Source of the DNA: Thiolinea disciformis DSM 14473
GTDB lineage: Bacteria > Pseudomonadota > Gammaproteobacteria > Thiotrichales > Thiotrichaceae
Direction of reading: 5' to 3'
Length of the DNA stretch: 64,000 bases
Assembly: GCF_000371925.1 (NCBI RefSeq)
Contig: NZ_AQVE01000001.1
Span: 186,001-250,000 of the forward strand
Shown here: one piece after another, positions 1-8,999 of the stretch
How positions within the stretch are numbered: the stretch's first letter is position 1
Layout of the letters: every line of letters begins with the position of its first letter
Notes under the pieces: model-generated
Seen by the model: only the letters and a program-made list of their open reading frames with translations
Database searches by the model: none
What the model was told of the DNA's origin: nothing
Position numbers and translations under genes: made by a program

Positions 1-1
1 T

Positions 2-544
2 TCGTTCGGTGGTCTCGGTTCGCTGGGAGGGCTAAGTTCTTGGGGTAGCTTAGGTTCTCTGGATGCTTTCGGTGGACGAGGTGCTTGGGGTGGTCTGGGC
101 TATGGTAACTACGGACGCTACGGTAATTTGGGTAGCCTAGGCTATGGTGGTTATGGTCGCTATGGTAGTACTGGTTATCGTCCTTATATCTACGATAACT
201 ATGGCGCTGCGGGTTATCGTTGGCCCTCTAATTCACTCATGCGTCCGCTATGGCAGAATTTAGCTTATACCAGCTCCTTAGAGCGTGGTTTAGGACCGAA
301 ATTGCCTTTGTCCCGCTCTGAGTTAGGAGCTGTTAGCGATGCCTTAGCAGATAGTCGTGGTTTGTATGGAATGCCCAACCCTCGGGTGGTTGATGTGTTT
401 GACACCGACTTATCACGCAATGTATCAGCGGGTGATATTGCTAGAACTAGCGGCACCGATGGCTTATGCGCTACGGGTTCATCCCTACGTTTCGTGGTGT
501 TAAATCAAGACGTAGTCGACCAAGCCTACGACACCTTGCGCTAG
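2..544 (+). CDS. Gly/Tyr-rich protein, C-terminal part; 5' end outside the window
   Basis: The reading frame is open from base 2, so the gene begins before the window; about 180 codons are visible. The first 70 residues are dominated by Gly, Tyr, Leu and Ser in short irregular repeats such as GYGGYGRYG and GNYGRYG. The last ~90 residues are ordinary in composition and hold a compact domain with one Cys (GLCATGSSLRF) ending in YDTLR. I recognise no family. Gly/Tyr-rich tracts of this kind occur in surface, adhesive or structural proteins, but no signal sequence can be judged because the N-terminus is missing. A strong terminator follows. Function unknown. Confidence 0.6.
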   Translation, partial: SFGGLGSLGGLSSWGSLGSLDAFGGRGAWGGLGYGNYGRYGNLGSLGYGGYGRYGSTGYRPYIYDNYGAAGYRWPSNSLMRPLWQNLAYTSSLERGLGPKLPLSRSELGAVSDALADSRGLYGMPNPRVVDVFDTDLSRNVSAGDIARTSGTDGLCATGSSLRFVVLNQDVVDQAYDTLR

Positions 545-564
545 TAAGGTTGTGGATTAAACGA

Positions 565-596
565 TAGGGTATATACATTGATATACCCTATTTTTT
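565..596 (+). terminator. Rho-independent terminator after the Gly-rich gene
   Basis: A perfect 10-bp stem (TAGGGTATAT / ATATACCCTA) with a 6-nt loop is followed directly by six T. It lies 20 bp after the stop codon of the Gly-rich gene and also separates it from the convergent ABC exporter gene. Confidence 0.85.
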
Positions 597-607
597 GCTC
601 ATAATAT

Positions 608-2407
608 TTAGGTCGATTCCTCACCTAATTGTAATTCCCACATTTGTTTATACAGGCCTTCTTTAGCCAGTAATTCGCTATGGGTGCCTTGCTCTACGAC
701 TTTTCCTGCATTCATGACAACAATCTGATCCGCATCGACTACGGTGGATAAACGGTGCGCGATAATAAGGCTGGTATGCTGACCTGCCACTTCTTGTAAA
801 GTTTGTTGAATGGCTTGCTCGGTTCCTGAGTCTAATGAAGAAGTGGCTTCATCGAAGATCAAAATCGGTGGATTTTTAATAATCGCACGAGCAATGGCTA
901 CACGCTGCTTTTCACCGCCGGATAATTTCAATCCGCGCTCCCCCACCATGGTATTCCAACCGTCTGGCAAAGACTCAATGAAATCACGAATATGCGCCAT
1001 CTCCGCAGCGCGCTCTAAATCCGCGTGAGTGGCATCGGGATTGCCGTATTGCAGGTTATAACGTAGCGTATCATTGAACAGCACGGTATCCTGTGGCACT
1101 ATGCCAATAGCGCGACGCAAGCTGGCTTGGGTGACCTCGCGAATGTCTTGTCCATCAATCAAAATCCTTCCACCCGTGACCTCGTAGAAGCGATAGAGCA
1201 AACGCGGTAAGGTCGACTTTCCAGCGCCACTATGACCTACTACAGCGACCGTTTTACCAGCGGGCACGGTAAAGCTGACATCAAATAAAATTTGGCGTTC
1301 AGGCGTGTAGGCAAAATTAACGTTTTCAAAGCAGATATTGGCTTGTTTAACGACCAATCCCTTAGCATCAGGCTTATCTTGAATTTCTTGGGGCGTTTCT
1401 AAGAGGCGAAATACCATATCCATGTCAGCGAGCGTATATTTTAATTGGCGATAGATAATTCCCAGCATCCCGAGCGGCATAAAAAGCTGAAGCATAAACG
1501 CATTCACCATGACCAAGTCGCCAAGGCTCATTTGTTTTTGTACAACTTGTTGGGCGGCGAAAAACATAATAATCGTCACACCCACACCGATAATTGCGGA
1601 CTGGCCGAAGTTTAGTAGTGACATGGAAGTCTGGCTTTTCACCGCCATCTCTTCCCATTTCTCCAAAGTTTCGTTATAGCGTTTTAATTCTATTTGCTCG
1701 CTATTAAAATACTTGACGGTTTCATAATTGATTAAACTATCAATCGACTGATTGCTGGAAGAAGAGTCTAGACGGTTCATTTCGTGGCGGAAGTCCATAC
1801 GCCACTCGGTAATTTTAAAAGTGAAAATCACATAAATCGCAACGGTGGAGAAAGTTACAATCGCGAAAATGGGCGTGTAATTTTTAAGTAAAATAAAAGC
1901 GACTAGGGCAAATTCGACAGCAATAGGAATAATGCTAAAAACTAAATAATTGATCAGTGTGCTGACGGAAGAAGTACCGCGTTCAATATCACGCGCAATA
2001 GCGCCCGTCTTGCGCTCTAGATGAAAACGCAAAGAAAGATTATGCAGATGCTCCAAGACTTTAGTCGAAACGCGCCGAATTGCACGATAGCGCACTCGTG
2101 CAAATACGGCATCGCGTAACTCATTAAATAGTGAGGTAGCGAGCCGCAAAGCACCATAGGCTAATAATAAGCCTAGGGGTAATAATAGCGTTTGGTTCGG
2201 CATAGGCTGCAAGGCGTCGACAATCGCTTTTAACACCACAGGAACGCCCACGGTGGCAACTTTGGCGAGAATCAAACAAGTCAGTGCAAAAATGACGCGG
2301 CCTCGAAACTCCATAATGAACGGCAGCATCGATTTGAGATTGTGTAGATCACGACGATTCGTGTGAGGCGCTTCAGTTCGACCCATAGCATTATTTTGTA
2401 AGTTCAT
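608..2407 (-). CDS. Atm1/ABCB7-type ABC exporter (fused permease and ATPase)
   Basis: A 599-residue half-transporter. The N-terminal ~330 residues form the six-helix export domain; the C-terminal ~240 residues form the nucleotide-binding domain with Walker A GHSGAGKST, signature LSGGEKQRVAIARAI, Walker B ILIFDEATSSLD and H-loop IIAHRLSTV. The sequence around the coupling region (NYETVKYFNSE) is typical of the Atm1/HMT1 subfamily, which exports glutathione-linked or sulfur/metal species across the inner membrane as a homodimer. Start at 2407 gives the normal family length, but no clear Shine-Dalgarno is visible; a second Met eight codons in is possible. It is monocistronic and convergent with the Gly-rich gene. 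The substrate cannot be told from sequence. Confidence 0.9.
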   Translation of the reverse strand: MNLQNNAMGRTEAPHTNRRDLHNLKSMLPFIMEFRGRVIFALTCLILAKVATVGVPVVLKAIVDALQPMPNQTLLLPLGLLLAYGALRLATSLFNELRDAVFARVRYRAIRRVSTKVLEHLHNLSLRFHLERKTGAIARDIERGTSSVSTLINYLVFSIIPIAVEFALVAFILLKNYTPIFAIVTFSTVAIYVIFTFKITEWRMDFRHEMNRLDSSSSNQSIDSLINYETVKYFNSEQIELKRYNETLEKWEEMAVKSQTSMSLLNFGQSAIIGVGVTIIMFFAAQQVVQKQMSLGDLVMVNAFMLQLFMPLGMLGIIYRQLKYTLADMDMVFRLLETPQEIQDKPDAKGLVVKQANICFENVNFAYTPERQILFDVSFTVPAGKTVAVVGHSGAGKSTLPRLLYRFYEVTGGRILIDGQDIREVTQASLRRAIGIVPQDTVLFNDTLRYNLQYGNPDATHADLERAAEMAHIRDFIESLPDGWNTMVGERGLKLSGGEKQRVAIARAIIKNPPILIFDEATSSLDSGTEQAIQQTLQEVAGQHTSLIIAHRLSTVVDADQIVVMNAGKVVEQGTHSELLAKEGLYKQMWELQLGEEST

Positions 2408-2538
2408 GAGCGTATTAGAGCGCGCCTGACTAGGTTTTGTATAGCACTACTTAGAGGGAGTAGACTGGGTCTGATGTAGCATAAGGCTGCTCAAGCGCTC
2501 GTCATGCACAATAAGGCAAAAAAGCAAGGTCGGTAATA

Positions 2539-3531
2539 ATGAAAAAATTAGGGTTAATGAAGCAAGTCTTGTTTTTAGGCATGGGCTGCTGCCTTGCTAC
2601 TAACGCACAGGCTGATCAGTATTTAGCGTTTAGTCAAAATGATAAGGAATGGTTGTACTTGGATAGCAGTGCTACAAAGCCTGTGATTGAGTTTTTTGAT
2701 CAAAGTACAGGTGCATTAACGCATTCTACTCCTTTAGCGTACGATCCAGCGCGCCAATTGATGATGGGGTTTACACCGGATGGTTTTAAATTGGCGGTAT
2801 TGGAAGAAGCGGGTCTAAGCATTTGGCACAACCAAACCGGTAAGCGTTTGCGGACTTTACCAGTCCCAGACTTGCCCGATAGCATTTCCAAGTACCAACC
2901 CAAAACTGCAGTCACCAATGCGAGTGGCACAGCACAATTATTTTACGCACCGAAGCGAAAGCAATTGCGGGTGGTGCATACAGGCAATGGTAAACAGTTG
3001 GGGCATGTTGATTTGAGTGCTGATCCAATTGCCTTAGGGATGGATACAGAAGGTCGCAAAGTGGCCTTTGTTATACCCGCTGCAACAGGTGGCTACCGCG
3101 TGCAGATTTATAATCTTTATAAAAATCAGCCCGAAAAAAGTATTGCTTTGCCACAGGTGTCAAGTCAGACCGTCTTTTCTCAACCGATTGTATTGAGTCA
3201 GGATGGCAATTATTTAGTCTGGCTACCCTATTTGATTCATGTAACCAGCGGTGCGGTGCAACACTTAGTAGGAGCCAATAGAGCTACATTCACCAACGAT
3301 AATCAAAAGCTTGTTGTGGCTAATGCACAAGGTTTACAGCGTTATGATTTAGCGACTGGTGTGTATGAGCCGCTTAATGCTGAAGCGAATTGCCAAACAT
3401 TGGCGCAAGATATTAACCCCACTCAAACTTTACTCGGTTTTATTCAGCGTTGTGGACAAGAATTACTGGCTATTACTTTGAATGCGCAAACGGGGCAATT
3501 TATAAAACGTTTGAAACTCGATAGACCGTAA
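2539..3531 (+). CDS. Secreted beta-propeller-like protein, unknown function
   Basis: 330 residues. The N-terminus has a Sec signal peptide with cleavage expected after TNAQA (about residue 25). The mature part is built of repeating beta-rich stretches of the type 'DxxxLxxWxxxTGKxLxTL' and 'GNYLVWLPYLIHVTSGAVQHL', which suggests a WD40/YncE-like propeller in the periplasm. The repeats are too degenerate to assign a family. The start ATG has AAGG nine bases upstream. It is followed 87 bp later by sodC on the same strand, with no terminator seen in between. Function unknown. Confidence 0.7.
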   Translation: MKKLGLMKQVLFLGMGCCLATNAQADQYLAFSQNDKEWLYLDSSATKPVIEFFDQSTGALTHSTPLAYDPARQLMMGFTPDGFKLAVLEEAGLSIWHNQTGKRLRTLPVPDLPDSISKYQPKTAVTNASGTAQLFYAPKRKQLRVVHTGNGKQLGHVDLSADPIALGMDTEGRKVAFVIPAATGGYRVQIYNLYKNQPEKSIALPQVSSQTVFSQPIVLSQDGNYLVWLPYLIHVTSGAVQHLVGANRATFTNDNQKLVVANAQGLQRYDLATGVYEPLNAEANCQTLAQDINPTQTLLGFIQRCGQELLAITLNAQTGQFIKRLKLDRP

Positions 3532-3618
3532 GCCTGATTAGGGATTGTGATGCGCATTTGACAGTTCCTGAAATGCAGGCTATATCGAAAGGCTAGTGAT
3601 CAACGAAGGAGTATAACC

Positions 3619-4137
3619 ATGCGTTATTATTATGGCTTAGTAGTAGCGTTAGGCTTAGCAGCTACAGCACAGGCTGCCGATTTGACGATTAAGATGAATA
3701 TGGTGGATGAAAAGGGCGTTGGTGCAGAAGTGGGGCAAGTGGTCGTGAGTGAGTCGCCCTATGGTTTAGTTTTTACCCCTAGTTTGAAAGGTTTACCAGC
3801 CGGTTTACACGGTTTTCATGTGCATGAAAATCCGAGTTGTGAGCCAAAAGAAAAAGATGGAAAAATGACAGCTGCATTAGCCGCAGGTGGGCATTATGAT
3901 CCAGCAGGAACGAAGAAACATGGCGAGCCTTGGGGTGACGGCCATTTGGGTGATTTGCCAGCACTGTATGTCGATGCTGAGGGAAATGCCATGAATCCGG
4001 TTTTAGCACCACGCTTGAAAATGGATGACCTGAAAGGTCGTTCATTAATGATTCATGCGGGGGGTGACAATCATGCCGACCATCCTCAGCCGCTGGGCGG
4101 TGGTGGGGCGCGCGTGGTGTGTGGTGTAAGTCAATAA
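3619..4137 (+). CDS. sodC: Periplasmic Cu/Zn superoxide dismutase
   Basis: 172 residues with a signal peptide cleaved after ATAQA. The copper and zinc ligands of bacterial SodC are visible: the HVH pair in [16 protein letters not shown], the zinc-region His/Asp in [11 protein letters not shown], and HAGGDNHAD. The disulfide cysteines are Cys in ENPSC and in the C-terminal [10 protein letters not shown]. It dismutates superoxide in the periplasm. A GAAGGAG ribosome site lies 7-8 bases before the ATG. A terminator directly follows. Confidence 0.97.
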   Translation: MRYYYGLVVALGLAATAQAADLTIKMNMVDEKGVGAEVGQVVVSESPYGLVFTPSLKGLPAGLHGFHVHENPSCEPKEKDGKMTAALAAGGHYDPAGTKKHGEPWGDGHLGDLPALYVDAEGNAMNPVLAPRLKMDDLKGRSLMIHAGGDNHADHPQPLGGGGARVVCGVSQ

Positions 4138-4146
4138 GCTTGCTCA

Positions 4147-4183
4147 CTGGCAATATGCCTTGAAACATATTGCCAGTTTTTTT
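4147..4183 (+). terminator. Rho-independent terminator of sodC
   Basis: An 11-bp perfect stem (CTGGCAATATG / CATATTGCCAG, one base shared with the stop region) with a 9-nt loop is followed by seven T, ten bases after the sodC stop codon. Confidence 0.9.
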
Positions 4184-4187
4184 CTGC

Positions 4188-4520
4188 CTAATGCATCGGT
4201 CTAGGTCTGGAGTAAGTCACGCGCACTACCCTATTATTATTTTGATTATACAAACAATTAAAATTTAAGTTGGCTGAAGACCTTGCTCCCCTCAGTGTTG
4301 CTTGTCCTAACACTTGCACTAGATTTCGATTAAGGTTGTTCACGTTCATCGAGCCATATTCCACGTTTATATTTGGCCCAAACTGTCGCCTGATTTGTTG
4401 TGATAAGGCGGTTTGGCATCCGTAGATTGCTGGATTTGGCATGATGCGCGCTTCAACAGAATTCACGAAGCCGATTAATAGGCTTGCTGTCACAATACTT
4501 AAACTAAGTTGTTTGAACAT
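4188..4520 (-). CDS. Small secreted protein, unknown function
   Basis: 110 residues with a Sec signal peptide (hydrophobic LSIVTASLLIGFVNS, cleavage likely after SVEA). The mature ~86 residues are Asn- and Arg-rich and contain two Cys (YGCQTALS and NFNCLYN) that could form a disulfide. No family recognised. A rich SD (GGGAGCAAGATC) precedes the ATG. It converges with sodC, whose terminator separates the two. Confidence 0.6.
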   Translation of the reverse strand: MFKQLSLSIVTASLLIGFVNSVEARIMPNPAIYGCQTALSQQIRRQFGPNINVEYGSMNVNNLNRNLVQVLGQATLRGARSSANLNFNCLYNQNNNRVVRVTYSRPRPMH

Positions 4521-4609
4521 GATCTTGCTCCCAACACAAACAATATAAGCCAGTGTAAAAGAATTCCTCTAGACTGGTGGCAACAGTAGCAGTGACTTAA
4601 GGATTTTTT

Positions 4610-5956
4610 GTGACGAACGCCCTGAATATTCCACCCGCTATTCCTAGTTTAGGCCAAGCTTTTCGTTATTGGTTCCACTTAGGTCTCATCAGTTTTGGCG
4701 GTCCTGCCGGTCAAATAGCCATTATGCATACGGATTTAGTGGAGAAAAAACGTTGGATCTCCGAACAGCGTTTTTTGCACGCGCTGAATTACTGCATGGT
4801 TTTGCCAGGGCCTGAAGCGATTCAATTGGCTATTTATATCAGTTGGCTCATGCATGGAGTGTTGGGTGCAGTGATGGCTGGTATTTTATTCTTCTTACCC
4901 GCTTTTTTCTTGCTGTCAGCGTTGGCGGGCATTTATTTGGCTTGGGGCGATTTGCCTTGGATTCAGGGAATTTTCTACGGCATCAAACCCGCAGTGGTGG
5001 CGATTGTGTTATTCGCCGCTTGGCGGATTGGCTCGAAAGTCCTAAACAATACATGGCTTTGGAGTATTGCCACCCTAGCCTTTATGGCGGTGTTCTTTTT
5101 TAAAATTAGCTTTCCATGGGTAGTATTGGTCGCCATCATCTTGGGTGTGTTGGGTGGCAAATTATATCCTGAAAAATTTAAAGCGAATTATGCACATAAT
5201 ACGGTTCGGAAAAGTTATGGCGCAGCCGTGATTGATGACCATAGCCCCACGCCAATACATGCGCAATTCTCATGGCGTAAATTTATGCTGACGCTTATTA
5301 TTTTCTTAGCCATTTGGGTAGTGGCGCTCTTGGTGGTTGGCGGACAATCGACTTTGCAGCAGATGGGTTTATTCTTTACGAAAGCCGCGTTTTTAACGAT
5401 TGGTGGTGCTTATGCGGTTTTACCGTATGTCTATCAAGGTGGGGTGGAGCATTATGCTTGGCTAACCGGTGCACAAATGATGGACGGTCTAGCGCTGGGT
5501 GAGGCAACACCAGGACCCTTGATTATGGTTGTAACGTGGATTGGTTATATCGGTGGCGTGACTAAGGAGGTGGTGGTGAATCCTGTACTGGCTGGGGTTA
5601 TGGGCGCGTTGGTGGCGACCTTTTTTACGTTTTTACCCTCATTTTTCTTCATTATCGCCGGTGGGCCGATAGTCGAAAGTACACGGGGGGATTTAAAATT
5701 TACTGCCCCCCTCACTGCCATTACTGCGGCGGTGGTGGGTGTTATTGTGAACCTTGCCTTATTTTTTGCATGGCACACGTTTTGGCCACATGCGACCGAG
5801 CAGGCACCGTTTGCAGGATCGTTTGATTACTGGGCGGTCTTGCTGGCTATGGTTTCTTTCCTAGCCCTATGGCGCTACAAAGTGGATGTGACTAAGGTTA
5901 TTGCCGTAAGTGCCTTGGTGGGATTGGTGTTTGCCCTCTTGAAAACAGGGGGATAG
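4610..5956 (+). CDS. chrA: Chromate transporter, ChrA (CHR) family
   Basis: A 448-residue membrane protein with the two homologous CHR halves. The N-half has FGGPAGQIAIMH and LPGPEAIQLAIYI; the C-half has the matching FLTIGGAYAVLPYV and GLALGEATPGPLI, separated by a hydrophilic loop near residues 190-220. ChrA proteins export chromate (or related oxyanions) across the inner membrane. The start is GTG at 4610 with TTAAGGA eight bases upstream. The gene stands alone between two minus-strand genes, so its regulation is not evident. Confidence 0.93.
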   Translation: MTNALNIPPAIPSLGQAFRYWFHLGLISFGGPAGQIAIMHTDLVEKKRWISEQRFLHALNYCMVLPGPEAIQLAIYISWLMHGVLGAVMAGILFFLPAFFLLSALAGIYLAWGDLPWIQGIFYGIKPAVVAIVLFAAWRIGSKVLNNTWLWSIATLAFMAVFFFKISFPWVVLVAIILGVLGGKLYPEKFKANYAHNTVRKSYGAAVIDDHSPTPIHAQFSWRKFMLTLIIFLAIWVVALLVVGGQSTLQQMGLFFTKAAFLTIGGAYAVLPYVYQGGVEHYAWLTGAQMMDGLALGEATPGPLIMVVTWIGYIGGVTKEVVVNPVLAGVMGALVATFFTFLPSFFFIIAGGPIVESTRGDLKFTAPLTAITAAVVGVIVNLALFFAWHTFWPHATEQAPFAGSFDYWAVLLAMVSFLALWRYKVDVTKVIAVSALVGLVFALLKTGG

Positions 5957-5986
5957 TCTTAAACATGTCATCTCCGATTGATCCAT

Positions 5987-7360
5987 TTAAGCCAAGCGTA
6001 GATGCCAACGGTGATCTAATTCACTCACATGCGTGTTATATGCTTCGCATTCTTCACGCTTTAACGCCGAGAAAATACGCTGAAATGCTTCACCGAAGTA
6101 CTCTTGAATAAAGGCCGATTGCTCAAAGTTTTTTAGGGTTTCATACCAATTCAAGGGCAAGGTATTGGCTTGGGTGCCATAAGCATTGCCTTCAGCGGGT
6201 TTTCCTGGATGGAGTTTCTCGCGAATCCCGCGATGCATACCTGCCAACACTGCCGCCACGGCTAGATAAGGATTGGCATCTGCACCGGATGCACGGTGTT
6301 CCACATGGCGACTCGCTGGTGAGCCGTTGGGAACACGGAAGGTAACACTACGATTATTGATACCCCAAGTCGCTGCCGTGGGGGCATAACTATTCGCTTT
6401 GAAGCGGCGATACGAATTTGCATGAGGTGCGAAAATCGCCATACTATCTTGCACGCTTGCGGCCATACCACCAATGCTATGTAGTAAAATTTTATTAGTA
6501 TCGATTTCGCCAGCACTCATTAAATTCATGCCATTTTCATCATTCAGACTGATATGAATATGCATCCCACTACCAGCACGATCAGAAAATGGTTTGGCCA
6601 TAAAGCAGGCAATCATGCCATGTTGTTCAGCTACCCCTTTAATTAAGCGCTTGAATTGAATCGCTTCATCCACGGCCTGCACCGCATCCTTACGATGCAG
6701 TAGCGTTATTTCAAATTGCCCAGGCGCGTATTCCGAAATGGCAGTTTCGGCCGGTAAACCTTGCACGGCACAATATTTATAAATATCGGCAAAAAAGGGA
6801 CGCATGGCCTCCAAATCATCAACGCTATACACCTGTGTTTGGGTAAGGGGCAGGCCGTAGGTAGTTGTGGCAGGAATAACTTTACCCTGCTTCCATGCAG
6901 AGGCATCTAGTAAATAAAACTCTAATTCACAAGCTAAGACTGGATGCAGATTGTCGGCACGCAACACATTAACAATATCCACTAATTTTAGGCGCGGATC
7001 GGCAGCGGCGGCTGGCATCCCCGCGACTTTATCCATACTGACGAGTACTTGTGCGGTATTCGGTAGCCAAGGCGACAGCTTTAAGGAGTTCGGTACCGGA
7101 CGGCTAATGCAATCCATATCAGCGACTTCCCAAACCAAGCCGGTGGTATCGACATCTTCACCCAAGGGGTTGAGTGACAAAATCGAGCTAGGTAAGGGGC
7201 GTCCACTGGTATAAAGCCCATGCAGTTCATGAGGGCGTAGGAATTTGCCGCGAGCAATACCGTTGATATCGGTGAGAATTAGTGCAACTTGAGTCAAGGT
7301 GGGGTGTGCTGCGAGAAAGCTAGTGACTTCGGCTGAGCGATTGGGTGCGGTGGGTTGCAT
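5987..7360 (-). CDS. Glutamine synthetase-like gamma-glutamyl-amine ligase (PuuA/GlnT type)
   Basis: 457 residues with the GS fold: an N-terminal beta-grasp part (TDINGIARGK) and the catalytic C-domain with GSGMHIHISLND, NSYRRFKANSYAP, RVPNG and NPYLAVAAVLAG. Type I GS adenylylation and regulatory segments are absent, and the sequence resembles gamma-glutamylputrescine or gamma-glutamylamide synthetases, which ligate glutamate to an amine using ATP. The substrate is not known here. The ATG is 3 bp past the stop of the upstream aminotransferase, with AAGGAT as ribosome site, so the two are translated from one mRNA. Confidence 0.85.
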   Translation of the reverse strand: MQPTAPNRSAEVTSFLAAHPTLTQVALILTDINGIARGKFLRPHELHGLYTSGRPLPSSILSLNPLGEDVDTTGLVWEVADMDCISRPVPNSLKLSPWLPNTAQVLVSMDKVAGMPAAAADPRLKLVDIVNVLRADNLHPVLACELEFYLLDASAWKQGKVIPATTTYGLPLTQTQVYSVDDLEAMRPFFADIYKYCAVQGLPAETAISEYAPGQFEITLLHRKDAVQAVDEAIQFKRLIKGVAEQHGMIACFMAKPFSDRAGSGMHIHISLNDENGMNLMSAGEIDTNKILLHSIGGMAASVQDSMAIFAPHANSYRRFKANSYAPTAATWGINNRSVTFRVPNGSPASRHVEHRASGADANPYLAVAAVLAGMHRGIREKLHPGKPAEGNAYGTQANTLPLNWYETLKNFEQSAFIQEYFGEAFQRIFSALKREECEAYNTHVSELDHRWHLRLA

Positions 7361-7363
7361 GAT

Positions 7364-8749
7364 TTATCCTTGGTATAACTCTTGAACAAACGCATCAAGC
7401 GTTGTGACAAGCTGGTCAATATCAGTTGTTTGGGTGGCAGGGCAGGCCAGCATCATATTGTGAAAAGGTGTAATCATCATGCCGCGATTTAGGAGGTATA
7501 AATGAATACATTGTTCCAGCTCGTCATCAAAAGCAGCTTCCGCTTCACGGCCTGTGCGTGGGGCGGTGGCACTAAATTGAAACTCGACCCTTGCACCAAT
7601 TTGTGTAATGCACCAAGGCAATTGATGCTTGCTGATAAGCTCACGTAAACCTTGAGCAAGATACTCCGCTTTGGGAATCATGTCGGCATAAGCGGCCTCG
7701 GTCATGACCTGCTCTAGGTTGGCGCGCATGACCCGCATAGTGAACATATTGGCAGACAGCGTGGTGCCCATGCCACTGTGGCCATGGCCTGCATGTTGTT
7801 CCGGATCAGTGCGCTGTTGTGCTTTTAGCTGTTGCATTCGCTGTGCCACCTCAGCACTGACGCCGAGTACTGAACAAGGTAAACCACCGGCAATCGGTTT
7901 ACCCAGCACGAATAAATCCGGCTCTAAACCAAAGGCTTTGGTATAGCCACCAAAACCCGTCGAAATCGTGTGCGTTTCGTCAATAATGAGTAGTGTACCC
8001 TGTTCGCGTGTTAAGCGACGTAGGGCTTGATGGTAGTTTTTATCTGGCAAGACCATGCCAATATTAGTCATTGCAGGTTCGCATAATACGGCAGCGACAT
8101 CATTAGGCTTTAAGGCGTGTGCTAAGGCTTCAAGATCATTGAATTCCACCACACGCATATACTGAGTCAGGTCTAAGGCTTGACCACTTAAACCTTTACG
8201 GTGTACGGTTTTGCCTTGCTGGAGGCGCACCATGGTTTCATCGACTGTGCCATGATAACAGCCATCAAAAACTATAATAATTTTGCGCCCTGTGACGGCG
8301 CGCGCCCAGCGTAAAGCCCAACGATTTGCATCAGTGGCGGTGGTCGCCATTTGCCAATAAGGCAAGCCAAAACGTTGCCCTAGCTCACGTCCTACCGCAA
8401 TCGCATCTTCGCTCGGTAGCATCGTGGTATAACCCTGTGCTGCATATTCTGCAATTACGTTTGCCACTGGCTCAGGCGAATGACCAAACATTGAGCCGGT
8501 ATCACCTAAACAGAAATCGGCATAACGCAAGCCATCAACATCCGTAAATTCAGCACCTCGGGCGTGTTGGACAAACATAGGAAAAGGTGTCGACCAATCC
8601 GACATCCAATGCATAGGCACGCCACCGTATAAATAATGCTTCGCTTCTTCCGCTAATTGGGCAGAGCGCGGATGATGTTTCGAGAAGGTCTGTGCTTCGC
8701 GTTCGGCGAGCTGTTGGAGTTTGCTAGGATCATAGCTGCGTGGTGGCAT
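7364..8749 (-). CDS. Class III PLP aminotransferase (glutamate-1-semialdehyde aminomutase-like)
   Basis: 461 residues using the ATG at 8749, which has AGGAG eight bases upstream; a longer frame (to 8785) lacks a site. The fold type I class III signature is visible: the cofactor phosphate region GDTGSMFGHS, the Asp motif IIDETHTISTGFGG and the Schiff-base Lys in VLGKPIAGGLPCSVLG. The N-terminus (HPRSAQLAEEAKHYLYGGVPMHWM) matches the aspartate aminotransferase-family proteins often paired with a GS-like ligase. It probably removes an amino group from an omega-amino acid or amine in the pathway of the following PuuA-like gene. Confidence 0.85.
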   Translation of the reverse strand: MPPRSYDPSKLQQLAEREAQTFSKHHPRSAQLAEEAKHYLYGGVPMHWMSDWSTPFPMFVQHARGAEFTDVDGLRYADFCLGDTGSMFGHSPEPVANVIAEYAAQGYTTMLPSEDAIAVGRELGQRFGLPYWQMATTATDANRWALRWARAVTGRKIIIVFDGCYHGTVDETMVRLQQGKTVHRKGLSGQALDLTQYMRVVEFNDLEALAHALKPNDVAAVLCEPAMTNIGMVLPDKNYHQALRRLTREQGTLLIIDETHTISTGFGGYTKAFGLEPDLFVLGKPIAGGLPCSVLGVSAEVAQRMQQLKAQQRTDPEQHAGHGHSGMGTTLSANMFTMRVMRANLEQVMTEAAYADMIPKAEYLAQGLRELISKHQLPWCITQIGARVEFQFSATAPRTGREAEAAFDDELEQCIHLYLLNRGMMITPFHNMMLACPATQTTDIDQLVTTLDAFVQELYQG

Positions 8750-8999
8750 GTTTTTATTCTCCTCATGGCACTGTGTGCTGATCATAAGGGGTTATTAGCC
8801 CAGCCTTCAAGCGTGGTGGGAGTAGGATGATAAGTCTGTCACTTTAGTGTCTTCTACTTTGAACATTGACATTCCACAAAGCGAAAACCCCGAAATTTGA
8901 CTAACAATGTTATTCGCTGCACAGTGCGCACCATTGAAGAAGCCAGCAGCAAAGGCTGGAACAGTTTTAACAAAATTCCTTTGCAGGAGATTTGAATCA

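Noticed and set aside
1-200. DNA repeat or CRISPR-like array in the Gly-rich region
   Set aside because: The repetition follows codons for Gly/Tyr/Arg and varies in third positions; no constant repeats or spacers.
8750-8999. Small coding gene in the gap between the aminotransferase operon and fpr
   Set aside because: Open frames on both strands lack ribosome sites and resemble no protein; the gap is a divergent promoter region.
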